Below are positions 15,381-22,487 of a stretch of 35,561 nt of DNA, piece by piece. The notes under the pieces are model-generated. The model was not told the DNA's origin, did not search any database, and worked only from the letters and a program-made list of their open reading frames with translations. How positions within the stretch are numbered: position 1 is the first letter of the stretch; each line of letters starts with the position of its first letter. The position numbers and the translations under genes are program-made. The DNA lies in NCBI GenBank assembly GCA_007127235.1, contig SKZT01000231.1:1-35561 (forward strand), given 5' to 3'. This DNA comes from Desulfobacteraceae bacterium (lineage in GTDB: Bacteria; Desulfobacterota; Desulfobacteria; Desulfobacterales; SKZT01).

Positions 15381-16739
15381 ATGGTTTCACTATTGAAAAC
15401 AGCACGAATGCCGTCAGAAAAAGAACGTATACTGGTAGTTGATGACTCTCCTGAGACTCTCGAGGTGATTGAGCGAAACCTGATCTCGCATGGATACCTT
15501 GTTTATACTGCTTCCGGGGTTGCCGAGGCCATTAGACTCCTGGAAGAAACTCCGCTTGACCTGGTAATCACCGATTTTAAAATGCCCAAAATCAGTGGAA
15601 TCGACCTTGTGCGACACGTTCGGGAGAACTTCAGGGACACTCAAATCATCATGGTTACCGGTTATCCCTCTGTGAACAGCGCGGTTAAGGCCGTCAAGAT
15701 AGGGGCTGAAGCGTACCTTCCCAAACCGTTTACCGATGAGGAATTGTTATTGGTCGTGCGCAGGGCGCTAGAAAAGCTGACCATAAGAAAATTGGCAAAG
15801 GAAGCGCCGGAAACGGCCTCTCTTGCGCCGCACGGCATTATCGGAGAGTCCCCATCCATACGTAAGGTCCTTGCCGAAGTAAGCAAGGTTGCTCCCTCCT
15901 CTGCCACTGTTCTGATAACCGGAGAAAGTGGTACCGGAAAAGAACTGGTTGCCCGGGCAATCCACTACAACAGCCCGCGGGCATCCGCTCCTTTTGTGCC
16001 GGTCAATTGCGGGGGCATCCCGGAAGGTCTTCTGGAGAGCGAGCTTTTCGGCCATGTCAAAGGCGCATTTACCGGCGCAACCGGTGCCAGGGCCGGGTTC
16101 TTTCATGCAGCGGAAAGAGGCAGTCTCTTTCTCGATGAGGTCAGCGAGACCAGTTCTTACATGCAGGTCAAGCTGCTTCGGGCGCTCCAGGAAAAAGAGG
16201 TCTGCATGGTGGGATCAAGCCGTGCCCGCAAAGTGGACGTGAGATTTCTGGCAGCCACAAACAAGGACCTTCATTCCCTGGTCAGAAACGGCAGTTTTCG
16301 GGAGGACCTGTTTTATCGCCTCAATGTTATCACCATAAATATTCCTCCGTTACGGGAGCGGGGCGAAGATATTGTGCTGGTGGCCGGACACTTTGCAGCC
16401 CGGTTCGCCGCGGAAATGGGCAGAAAGATCCCTCATTTTTCCGATGAGGCTCTGCGGGTATTAAGGAGTTATTATTGGCCTGGAAACGTGCGTGAATTGG
16501 AAAATGTGATCCAGCACCTGGTGGTTATGTCTGAAAATGATGTTATAGATGTTCCCGAACTTCCTCCACTCATGCGCTTTTCAGCCTTGCGCAATCAGGG
16601 ATTCGACATGCCCCTTGCCCAAATGGAAGCCGAATATATCCGCAATGTGCTTGCCAGTGTGAACGGCAATATTACCCGGGCGGCACAGATTCTTGAAATT
16701 GACCGCAAGACTCTTCGTGCAAAGCTTAAAAAAAACTGA
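15381..16739 (+). CDS. Sigma-54-dependent NtrC-family response regulator
   Basis: The receiver domain has its acidic pair D21-D22, phosphoacceptor D65 (LVITDFKMPK) and switch lysine in LPKPF. The AAA+ domain has Walker A GESGTGKE, the sigma-54 contact loop GAFTGA (ESELFGHVKGAFTGA), Walker B GSLFLDEV and the arginine-finger region LFYRLNV. The C-terminus is a Fis-type helix-turn-helix (NITRAAQILEIDRKTLRAKL). All parts needed for sigma-54 activation are intact. It is paired with the upstream kinase. The only nearby sigma-54-like promoter I found precedes the redox operon about 360 bp downstream, its likely target. Confidence 0.95.
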   Translation: MVSLLKTARMPSEKERILVVDDSPETLEVIERNLISHGYLVYTASGVAEAIRLLEETPLDLVITDFKMPKISGIDLVRHVRENFRDTQIIMVTGYPSVNSAVKAVKIGAEAYLPKPFTDEELLLVVRRALEKLTIRKLAKEAPETASLAPHGIIGESPSIRKVLAEVSKVAPSSATVLITGESGTGKELVARAIHYNSPRASAPFVPVNCGGIPEGLLESELFGHVKGAFTGATGARAGFFHAAERGSLFLDEVSETSSYMQVKLLRALQEKEVCMVGSSRARKVDVRFLAATNKDLHSLVRNGSFREDLFYRLNVITINIPPLRERGEDIVLVAGHFAARFAAEMGRKIPHFSDEALRVLRSYYWPGNVRELENVIQHLVVMSENDVIDVPELPPLMRFSALRNQGFDMPLAQMEAEYIRNVLASVNGNITRAAQILEIDRKTLRAKLKKN

Positions 16740-16811
16740 TCGTTCTGTTTGATTCCATTTTTACCGGGGAAATATTCCCCAGTGGTGACAAATTCCCCAC
16801 CTAATTTCAAG

Positions 16812-16866
16812 TTGTGCGATTTCATACCGGGAAAGTTCCTCAACGTCATTCCGGCGAAAGCCGGGC
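16812..16866 (+). repeat. Dispersed ~55-bp intergenic repeat, copy B
   Basis: TTGTGCGATTT, CCGGGAAAGTTCCTCAACG and the palindromic end CATTCCGGCGAAAGCCGGG align with copies A and C. This copy has the most regular CCGGCGAAAGCCGG hairpin of the three. Confidence 0.6.
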
Positions 16867-16944
16867 ACGAAGTGAAGCTTTTCAGCGCTATTCTGAAGTT
16901 TTCCCCGAACTTTTCGAGAACCTGCCTTTTATCACATAAATATT

Positions 16945-17070
16945 CCCTGTCCGGAAACTCCTCTCCCTCTGGGAGGGGCTGGGGGAGGGAAAGATAACCT
17001 CCTGATATCATTCACCCCCATCCCGGCCCTCCACCAAAGGGAGAGGGAGTATAGGAGTTTCCGGACAGGC
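16945..17070 (-). repeat. 126-bp MITE-like palindromic element, copy 2 (inverted)
   Basis: The ends CCCTGTCCGGAAACTCC and GGAGTTTCCGGACAGGC pair with one mismatch. The centre (ACCTCCTGATATCATTCACC) is the reverse complement of the centre of copy 1, so this copy is in the opposite orientation. It has the same 126-bp length as copy 1. The two copies bracket exactly the histidine kinase and response regulator genes. Confidence 0.8.
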
Positions 17071-17096
17071 ACTAAATATTTCCTGAACTGCCGGTT

Positions 17097-17113
17097 TTGG
17101 TCCAGCACTTGCA
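17097..17113 (+). promoter_or_regulatory. Candidate sigma-54 (-24/-12) promoter of the redox operon
   Basis: TTGGTCCAGCACTTGCA has the GG and GC doublets separated by exactly ten bases, the invariant spacing of sigma-54 promoters, with matching TT before GG and TTGCA at -12. The CAC of the consensus -24 element is not kept. Transcription would begin near 17124, about 130 bases before the first gene. An NtrC-type activator is encoded directly upstream. Confidence 0.5.
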
Positions 17114-17172
17114 AATAATCGATTCTATAAAAGATATACCGGTGCGGCATTTATGCAGCATGATGTTTTGCC

Positions 17173-17191
17173 CCGGGATGTAACATCCCGG
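17173..17191. promoter_or_regulatory. 19-bp perfect palindrome, possible operator
   Basis: CCGGGATGTAACATCCCGG has perfect 9-bp arms around a central A. The one-base centre suits a dimeric DNA-binding protein better than an RNA hairpin. It lies about 65 bp before the first operon gene, downstream of the candidate sigma-54 promoter. Confidence 0.4.
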
Positions 17192-17255
17192 TTTAAACTA
17201 AGGTGCCTGGAAGTCTGTAGACAACCTGGCATAACGCTTATCAAGGAGGTTTGCC

Positions 17256-17558
17256 ATGTTTCAAGCAGAATATCTTGGCCTTTGCAGAAGCTGTATGCAC
17301 AGTGAAGTCTGCGTTTTGAGCAGGGAAATGAATCGTTCTCCCGTGTATTGCGAGGAATTTCAACCTGAAATTTTCAGTGCAGGACAGTTGTCCCGAAAAG
17401 GTTTTTTCAAAGACTCTTCCCGTACGTTTTCAGATAATGCCAACCTATTAAACAGAGACTTGCACCAGGGTTTGTGTTGTGACTGTGAAAACCGTCATAC
17501 CTGCAATTTGATTTCAGCACAGGAAGGGGGAGTATGGTATTGCGAGGAGTATCAATAA
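17256..17558 (+). CDS. Cys-rich protein with internally duplicated C-x2-C-x4-C...YCEE motif
   Basis: The 100-residue product consists of two copies of one motif: GLCRSCMHSEVC...VYCEEFQ in the N-terminal half and GLCCDCENRHTC...WYCEEYQ at the C-terminus, joined by a Ser/Asn-rich linker. Each half has four Cys in the same order and could bind zinc or an Fe-S cluster. A strong AAGGAGG precedes the ATG. The stop abuts the start of the NuoE-like gene (TAAATG), so translation is coupled and the protein is probably a subunit or assembly/regulatory partner of the redox complex. I do not recognise a named family. Confidence 0.8.
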   Translation: MFQAEYLGLCRSCMHSEVCVLSREMNRSPVYCEEFQPEIFSAGQLSRKGFFKDSSRTFSDNANLLNRDLHQGLCCDCENRHTCNLISAQEGGVWYCEEYQ

Positions 17559-18458
17559 ATGACTGAAAACATCGCGGCTTTAATTGACAAGGAGGTTTTT
17601 GTTCCCAACGGACAGGAAATTGTTGACGCAAAGGATATCGGGGACATCCTGGAAAAATATGCCGGCGCACGGGGCGGACTAATCGCCATTCTCGAAGAAA
17701 TCCAGAACCGATACGGCTATCTTCCCGAAACAGCATTGCGGGTCGTAGCTGAAAACATGGGAATTTCGCTGGTCGACGTTTATGCCGTTGCCACGTTTTA
17801 CAGTACATTCAGCTTGCAACCCCGGGGCAGACACATTGTATGCGCATGCATGGGCACTGCCTGTCATGTTCGTGGTGCACCGAGGGTTGTCGAAGAATTT
17901 GAGCACCGGCTCGGAATCAATGCCGGGGAAACGACTTTCGACAGGGAATTCACGCTGGAAACGGTCAATTGTTTGGGAGCCTGCGCTCTGGGGCCTGTGG
18001 TAGTTATCGACGGGCACTATATCTCCAAAGTAAAAAAAACCGGTGTTCGCCAACTTATAGACGATTCTGTCAAAGGATTTGACAGAATCCGGAATGGTGA
18101 GGACAAACGGATTTTTCCAATAACCGTCAGTTGTTCACGCTGCAATTGCAGCCTGATGAACAACAGAAAAACCATAGACGGGCATCCGGCTATCCGTATA
18201 AGTGTGGCTTCGGGCGGTCAACACGGCAGGCTTTGGCTGTCTTCCCTTTATGGCAGCCCCGGCAGGATGATCGAACACGACATTCCGCCAAATGCTGTGG
18301 CGGATTTCCTGTGCCCCCACTGCCATGGGCTTCTGATCGGCCATGAGAATTGCGGCGAGTGCGGGGCACCGATGGCGGTCATGATCGTTTCGGGAGGTGG
18401 GATGCTGAAGGTCTGCTCGCGTATTGGATGCAGGGGGCACATGCTGGATCTGGCCTGA
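17559..18458 (+). CDS. NuoE/HydC-like [2Fe-2S] subunit with C-terminal zinc-ribbon-like extension
   Basis: Residues about 25-180 are a NuoE-type thioredoxin-fold domain: the helical ILEEIQNRYGYLPE and DVYAVATFYSTF blocks, then cluster ligands CMGTAC (from about residue 96) and CLGAC (from about 137). In complex I and HydABC this subunit passes electrons between the FMN subunit and the Fe-S chain. Residues about 185-299 are an extra domain with several Cys pairs (CSRCNC, CPHCHG, CGECG) not found in ordinary NuoE (about 160 residues). It begins directly at the stop of the Cys-rich gene. The extension may bind metal or dock the neighbouring Cys-rich protein. Confidence 0.9.
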   Translation: MTENIAALIDKEVFVPNGQEIVDAKDIGDILEKYAGARGGLIAILEEIQNRYGYLPETALRVVAENMGISLVDVYAVATFYSTFSLQPRGRHIVCACMGTACHVRGAPRVVEEFEHRLGINAGETTFDREFTLETVNCLGACALGPVVVIDGHYISKVKKTGVRQLIDDSVKGFDRIRNGEDKRIFPITVSCSRCNCSLMNNRKTIDGHPAIRISVASGGQHGRLWLSSLYGSPGRMIEHDIPPNAVADFLCPHCHGLLIGHENCGECGAPMAVMIVSGGGMLKVCSRIGCRGHMLDLA

Positions 18459-18542
18459 TCGGCTTGCGGTCGGTTTACCAGGGTTGCAGTGAAACAGGAG
18501 ACGGAAAAATACAGAAAACATGCATGTTTTTGAGGTGGGAAA

Positions 18543-21500
18543 ATGCCACGGTTTAATTCCATAGATGAACTGAAATCGCTTAGAAACATCCTTTATAAAG
18601 ACATTGACCCGAACCGGCCGCGTCTGGTCGTATGTGCCGGAACAGCCTGTCAGGCAAGTGGTTCAAACGGTATTATAAGGGTTGCCAAGAGACATATCAT
18701 TGAAAACCGACTCTTTGGTCAGGTTTCACTCCGAGTTACCGGTTGCCACGGTTTCTGTGAAATGGGGCCTTTTATTTTGACCGAACCCCAACAAGCATTT
18801 TACACGCAAGTCACCCTTGACGACGTTGGAAAAATAATCGACGCCATGCTTTCAGACAGCTATGTCGAAGACCTTTTGTACCAGGATTCCCAGACCGGAC
18901 AAATATATTTTCGCAGGGACGATATACCCTTTTTCAAAAACCAGCAGCGCAATATACTCTCAAGCAACCAAAAGATAGACCCGATTCGGGTTTATGATTA
19001 TATCGCACAGGGCGGTTATGAAGCTCTTGAAAAAGCGTTATCTGAACAAAACCGGCAACGGGTGGTCGAAGAAATCAAACGTTCCGGGCTACGCGGACGC
19101 GGTGGAGCCGGGTTTCCCACCGGGCTGAAATGGGAAATGCTGGCTGCGCAGCCGGCTGACCATGGCAAATTTCTTGTGTGCAATGCCGATGAGGGGGACC
19201 CGGGTGCGTACATGGACCGAAGTATCCTGGAGGGCAACCCCCACAGCATTATCGAGGGAATGATTATCGGCGGTTATGGTACCGGCTCCACGGAGGGTGT
19301 CGTCTATGTCAGAAATGAATACCCCCTTGCTATCAAAAACCTCACCATTGCTTTGAAGCAGGCCCGTGAACTCGGTCTTCTGGGGGAAAACATCCTGGGA
19401 ACGGGTTTTTCTTTTGACATTGAGATCGTAAAGGGGGCGGGTGCGTTTGTATGCGGTGAGGAAACGGCGTTGATCCGGTCTGTAGAGGGGAAAATGGGTG
19501 AGCCGCGTCAGCGTCCCCCGTTTCCCATACAAAAAGGCATAAACGGACGGCCAACTGTGATCAATAACGTTGAAACCTGGGCCAATATCCCCCTGATCAT
19601 TATGTCCGGGGCCGAAGCGTTTGAAACGGTCGGTACCCAGAATAACTCCGGCACCAAAATTTTCAGCCTGGTGGGCAAAATCAGAAATACCGGGCTGATC
19701 GAGGTCCCAATGGGCATCTCCATCCGAAAGATCGTTTATGACATTGGTGGCGGATCGCCCGGAAGGGAGAAAATAAAAGCGGTTCAGACTGGTGGGCCCT
19801 CGGGCGGCTGTATTCCGGCGGAAAAATTCGATCTTGCAGTAGACTACGACAGTCTCAGCAAGGCAGGCTCGATCATGGGATCCGGAGGTATGATTGTCAT
19901 GGACGAGAATACCTGCATGGTTGATGTTGCCAAGTATTTCATGAACTTCCTTAAAAAGGAGTCCTGTGGCAAATGTTTCACATGTCGCAAAGGGACTCAG
20001 AGGATGTATGAGATTCTTGAAGACATCACCAGTGGTAACGGCACGCTGGAGCATCTGGACCTGCTGGAGGAGCTTGCCATGGTGGTGCGTGACAGTACCA
20101 TGTGCGGTTTGGGACAAACTGCTTCGAACCCGGTTCTCAGCACCCTGAAGTACTATCGCCACGAATACGAACGACATGTGATTGACAAGAGGTGCGACCC
20201 CTTCGTTTGTCGTGGCCTTGTGGGAGCTTCCTGCCAGAGTGCCTGTCCCCTTGACACTCAGCCATGGCGCTATATTGCACTATTGGAAAAGGGGGCATAT
20301 GAGGATGCATACGCGGTTATCCGGGAAACCAACCCTCTGCCTTCAGTCTGCGCCCGTGTCTGCGACCGCAAGTGCGAACATCGCTGCCAGATGAAGTCCG
20401 GCGGGAACGGGGCTATTGCCATCCGAGCCTTGAAAAGATTTATTACCGACCGAATTGACCCGGCTGCCTATGTTCCTGCAAAAGAACCTGAACAAAAAAG
20501 CAGCGGGAAAAAAGTAGCTGTTGTTGGAGCGGGTCCGGCCGGGCTTTCCGCAGCCCACGGCCTGTCATTGCTGGGACATAAAGTAACCGTTTTCGAGGCA
20601 GACCAGAAGCCCGGTGGGATGCTGACCAGTTGCATTCCGTCCTACCGTTTGCCCAGGGATATTGTGGAAAGGGAAATCCAGGCCTTGATGGATGAAAATA
20701 TTTCTTTCTGTTACAGGACCGTGCTGGGTCGTGATATAACTATTGACCATCTTTTTGCTGATGGTTTCAACGCGGTTTTTCTGGCCATGGGAGCAGACAA
20801 AAGCCAGCAGCTTGGGCTTGAAGGAGAAACAATCCATGGAGTTTATACATCCATGGAATTTTTAAAGGCGTTTAACCTGCGTGGCGAAGAGCTGGCGGGT
20901 GGGCATGTAGGAATAATCGGGGGCGGAAATTCAGCTGTGGATGCCGCCAGAGTTGCCACACGGCAGGAAAACGTCGAAAGCGTAACGTTGTTTTACCGGC
21001 GCACAGACCAGGAAATGCCGGCTTACGCGGAAGAGGTCGAAGCAGCCCTGGAAGAGGGCATAAAGCTGGAGACAATGGTGTCGCCGGTGCGCATCCGCTA
21101 CATCGAAACGGCGGTAAAAGAAGGGGTACAGGTCGAAACCGGTGTCACCGCCATTAAAATACATTCCCATGAGGGGCGACTGGTTAGTATCGAGTGTATC
21201 CGGAACGAACCGGGCCCAATAGATGCCAGCGGGCGTCGCCGGCCGGTGGCCATACCGGGCTCCGGGTTCAGAGTGTCTTTAAACACCCTGATTGTGGCTA
21301 TTGGGGAAAGCCCGGATAGTGACTGCCTCGTTTCAATGGGAGTCAAGGTCGACAAAAAAGGAAGGGTAGCGGTGGATGCCAGAACTTTTCAGACCAGTCG
21401 GGACGGGGTTTTTGCAGGTGGCGACCTCATCACAGGCCCCTATACTGTTGTTGATGCTCTTGCTACCGGAAAAAAAGCCGCCGGATCCATAGACCGTTAT

Positions 21501-21773
21501 TTACGCGGTAAATCCATGAAAGAAGAGCGCAGGGCGGTTTTGCCCGACGTTTATGTAACACCCCCGGCAATCAGTCCTGAAGAATTTGAAGAGGCTGAAA
21601 GGGTTGAGCCACTTGTGCTTCCCGCCAAAGCGAGGGAAAAGAATTTTGCGGAAGTTGAAATGGCGCTGACGGTTACACAGGCTATAGAAGAGGCTCGCAG
21701 ATGCCTTCGTTGTGACCTTGAATTCACACAGCCCATAAAAGACCGGTTACATTTAGAGGCAACAAAGGAATAA
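18543..21773 (+). CDS. NuoF (NADH/FMN) - GltD (NAD(P)H/FAD) fusion flavoprotein
   Basis: Three modules are fused in 1076 residues. Residues about 28-115 are a thioredoxin-like [2Fe-2S] domain (CAGTAC, CHGFC). Residues about 140-545 are NuoF/HydB: GRGGAGFPTGLKW, NADEGDPGAYMDR and GAGAFVCGEETAL for FMN and NADH, and the [4Fe-4S] ligands SCGKCFTC near 473 plus CGLG. Residues about 550-1076 are a GltD-type reductase: Cys-rich Fer4_20 domain (CQSACPLDTQPW, CARVCDRKC), FAD loop VVGAGPAGLSAA near 661 and NAD(P) loop IIGGGNSAVDAA near 790. HydB normally ends in a ferredoxin domain; here a GltD unit takes its place. Two nucleotide-binding flavin sites in one chain suggest transhydrogenation or bifurcation (inference). 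Confidence 0.93.
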   Translation: MPRFNSIDELKSLRNILYKDIDPNRPRLVVCAGTACQASGSNGIIRVAKRHIIENRLFGQVSLRVTGCHGFCEMGPFILTEPQQAFYTQVTLDDVGKIIDAMLSDSYVEDLLYQDSQTGQIYFRRDDIPFFKNQQRNILSSNQKIDPIRVYDYIAQGGYEALEKALSEQNRQRVVEEIKRSGLRGRGGAGFPTGLKWEMLAAQPADHGKFLVCNADEGDPGAYMDRSILEGNPHSIIEGMIIGGYGTGSTEGVVYVRNEYPLAIKNLTIALKQARELGLLGENILGTGFSFDIEIVKGAGAFVCGEETALIRSVEGKMGEPRQRPPFPIQKGINGRPTVINNVETWANIPLIIMSGAEAFETVGTQNNSGTKIFSLVGKIRNTGLIEVPMGISIRKIVYDIGGGSPGREKIKAVQTGGPSGGCIPAEKFDLAVDYDSLSKAGSIMGSGGMIVMDENTCMVDVAKYFMNFLKKESCGKCFTCRKGTQRMYEILEDITSGNGTLEHLDLLEELAMVVRDSTMCGLGQTASNPVLSTLKYYRHEYERHVIDKRCDPFVCRGLVGASCQSACPLDTQPWRYIALLEKGAYEDAYAVIRETNPLPSVCARVCDRKCEHRCQMKSGGNGAIAIRALKRFITDRIDPAAYVPAKEPEQKSSGKKVAVVGAGPAGLSAAHGLSLLGHKVTVFEADQKPGGMLTSCIPSYRLPRDIVEREIQALMDENISFCYRTVLGRDITIDHLFADGFNAVFLAMGADKSQQLGLEGETIHGVYTSMEFLKAFNLRGEELAGGHVGIIGGGNSAVDAARVATRQENVESVTLFYRRTDQEMPAYAEEVEAALEEGIKLETMVSPVRIRYIETAVKEGVQVETGVTAIKIHSHEGRLVSIECIRNEPGPIDASGRRRPVAIPGSGFRVSLNTLIVAIGESPDSDCLVSMGVKVDKKGRVAVDARTFQTSRDGVFAGGDLITGPYTVVDALATGKKAAGSIDRYLRGKSMKEERRAVLPDVYVTPPAISPEEFEEAERVEPLVLPAKAREKNFAEVEMALTVTQAIEEARRCLRCDLEFTQPIKDRLHLEATKE

Positions 21774-21778
21774 CCAAT

Positions 21779-22453
21779 ATGATTACATTGACTGTCAACG
21801 GGCTTCATGTTTCTGTCGAAAAAGGTACTACCCTGCTGGAAGCCGCCTCTTTTTTGGGGTTTCCCATACCGACGCTGTGCCACATGGAAGGATTGTCGCC
21901 CTACGGGGCCTGCCGGTTGTGCGTGGTGGAAATCGGTGAGGGACCAGGGGCAAAACTGGTTTCATCATGCACCTACCCAGCTGAAAATGGTCTGAAAGTG
22001 AGGACAGCTTCGGAAAGGGTTGTGCGGACTCGGAAAATGATTATTGAATTGTTTTTGGCCTCATGCCCCCAGTCAAAAGAAATCCAGGATCTTGCATCGG
22101 CGCATGGTGTGCGGCAGCAGCGTTTCCGGCAGGAACATGAAGACTGCATTTTGTGCGGGCGGTGTGTAAGGATCTGCAAAGAGCAAATGATGGCTGGTGC
22201 CATTGGGTTTCAGGGTCGTGGTGAAATGCGCTCCATTGGCACACCTTTTGGCGCAAAATCCGAAGTCTGCCGTTTTTGCGGCGGCTGCATTTACGTCTGC
22301 CCGGCATGCCAGTTGCGTTGCACCTACAATGAACCGGAAAAAGCTGTTTGCGGTGGCTGTGCCAACCTGGCTCCACCCTGTCTGAACAATGAAAAATTCC
22401 ATGACATGATGTGCTACATGAATCCCTGTGTCGCATGCGAAATATCAAAATGA
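21779..22453 (+). CDS. HoxU/NuoG-N-like Fe-S subunit with extra C-terminal Cys cluster
   Basis: The N-terminal domain is a plant-type [2Fe-2S] ferredoxin (TLCHMEGLSPYGACRLC, then SSC). A linker containing ASCPQSKEIQDLA leads to two ferredoxin-type cluster motifs, CILCGRCVRICKE and CRFCGGCIYVCPAC. The last 35 residues add a further Cys-rich stretch (CGGCANLAPPC, CYMNPCVAC) not usual in HoxU. At 224 residues it lacks any catalytic H-cluster or molybdopterin domain, so it is an electron wire only. It starts 5 bp after the NuoF-GltD stop and overlaps no annotated start if the next gene begins at 22488. It probably links the NuoF-GltD module to the FMN protein. Confidence 0.9.
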   Translation: MITLTVNGLHVSVEKGTTLLEAASFLGFPIPTLCHMEGLSPYGACRLCVVEIGEGPGAKLVSSCTYPAENGLKVRTASERVVRTRKMIIELFLASCPQSKEIQDLASAHGVRQQRFRQEHEDCILCGRCVRICKEQMMAGAIGFQGRGEMRSIGTPFGAKSEVCRFCGGCIYVCPACQLRCTYNEPEKAVCGGCANLAPPCLNNEKFHDMMCYMNPCVACEISK

Positions 22454-22487
22454 TAATAGTAAAATCTTACAGCAAGGAGAGTTAATA

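Larger units (their letters stand above)
16740..17255. other. Intergenic gap with repeats and regulatory sites
   Basis: No gene is supported over 516 bp. In order it holds copy B of the 55-bp dispersed repeat (16812-16866), copy 2 of the 126-bp palindromic element (16945-17070), a sigma-54-like promoter (17097-17113), a 19-bp perfect palindrome (17173-17191) and the AAGGAGG of the next gene. Confidence 0.6.

Noticed and set aside
17226-17243. Second sigma-54-like sequence CTGGCATAACGCTTATC
   Set aside because: The -24 half is good, but the -12 GC is AT, and the implied transcription start would fall after the ribosome binding site of the 17256 gene.
19089-20177. 362-residue minus-strand ORF
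   Set aside because: It is fully antisense to the NuoF part of the fusion gene, has no family match and no ribosome binding site; the plus frame carries intact FMN, NADH and Fe-S motifs.
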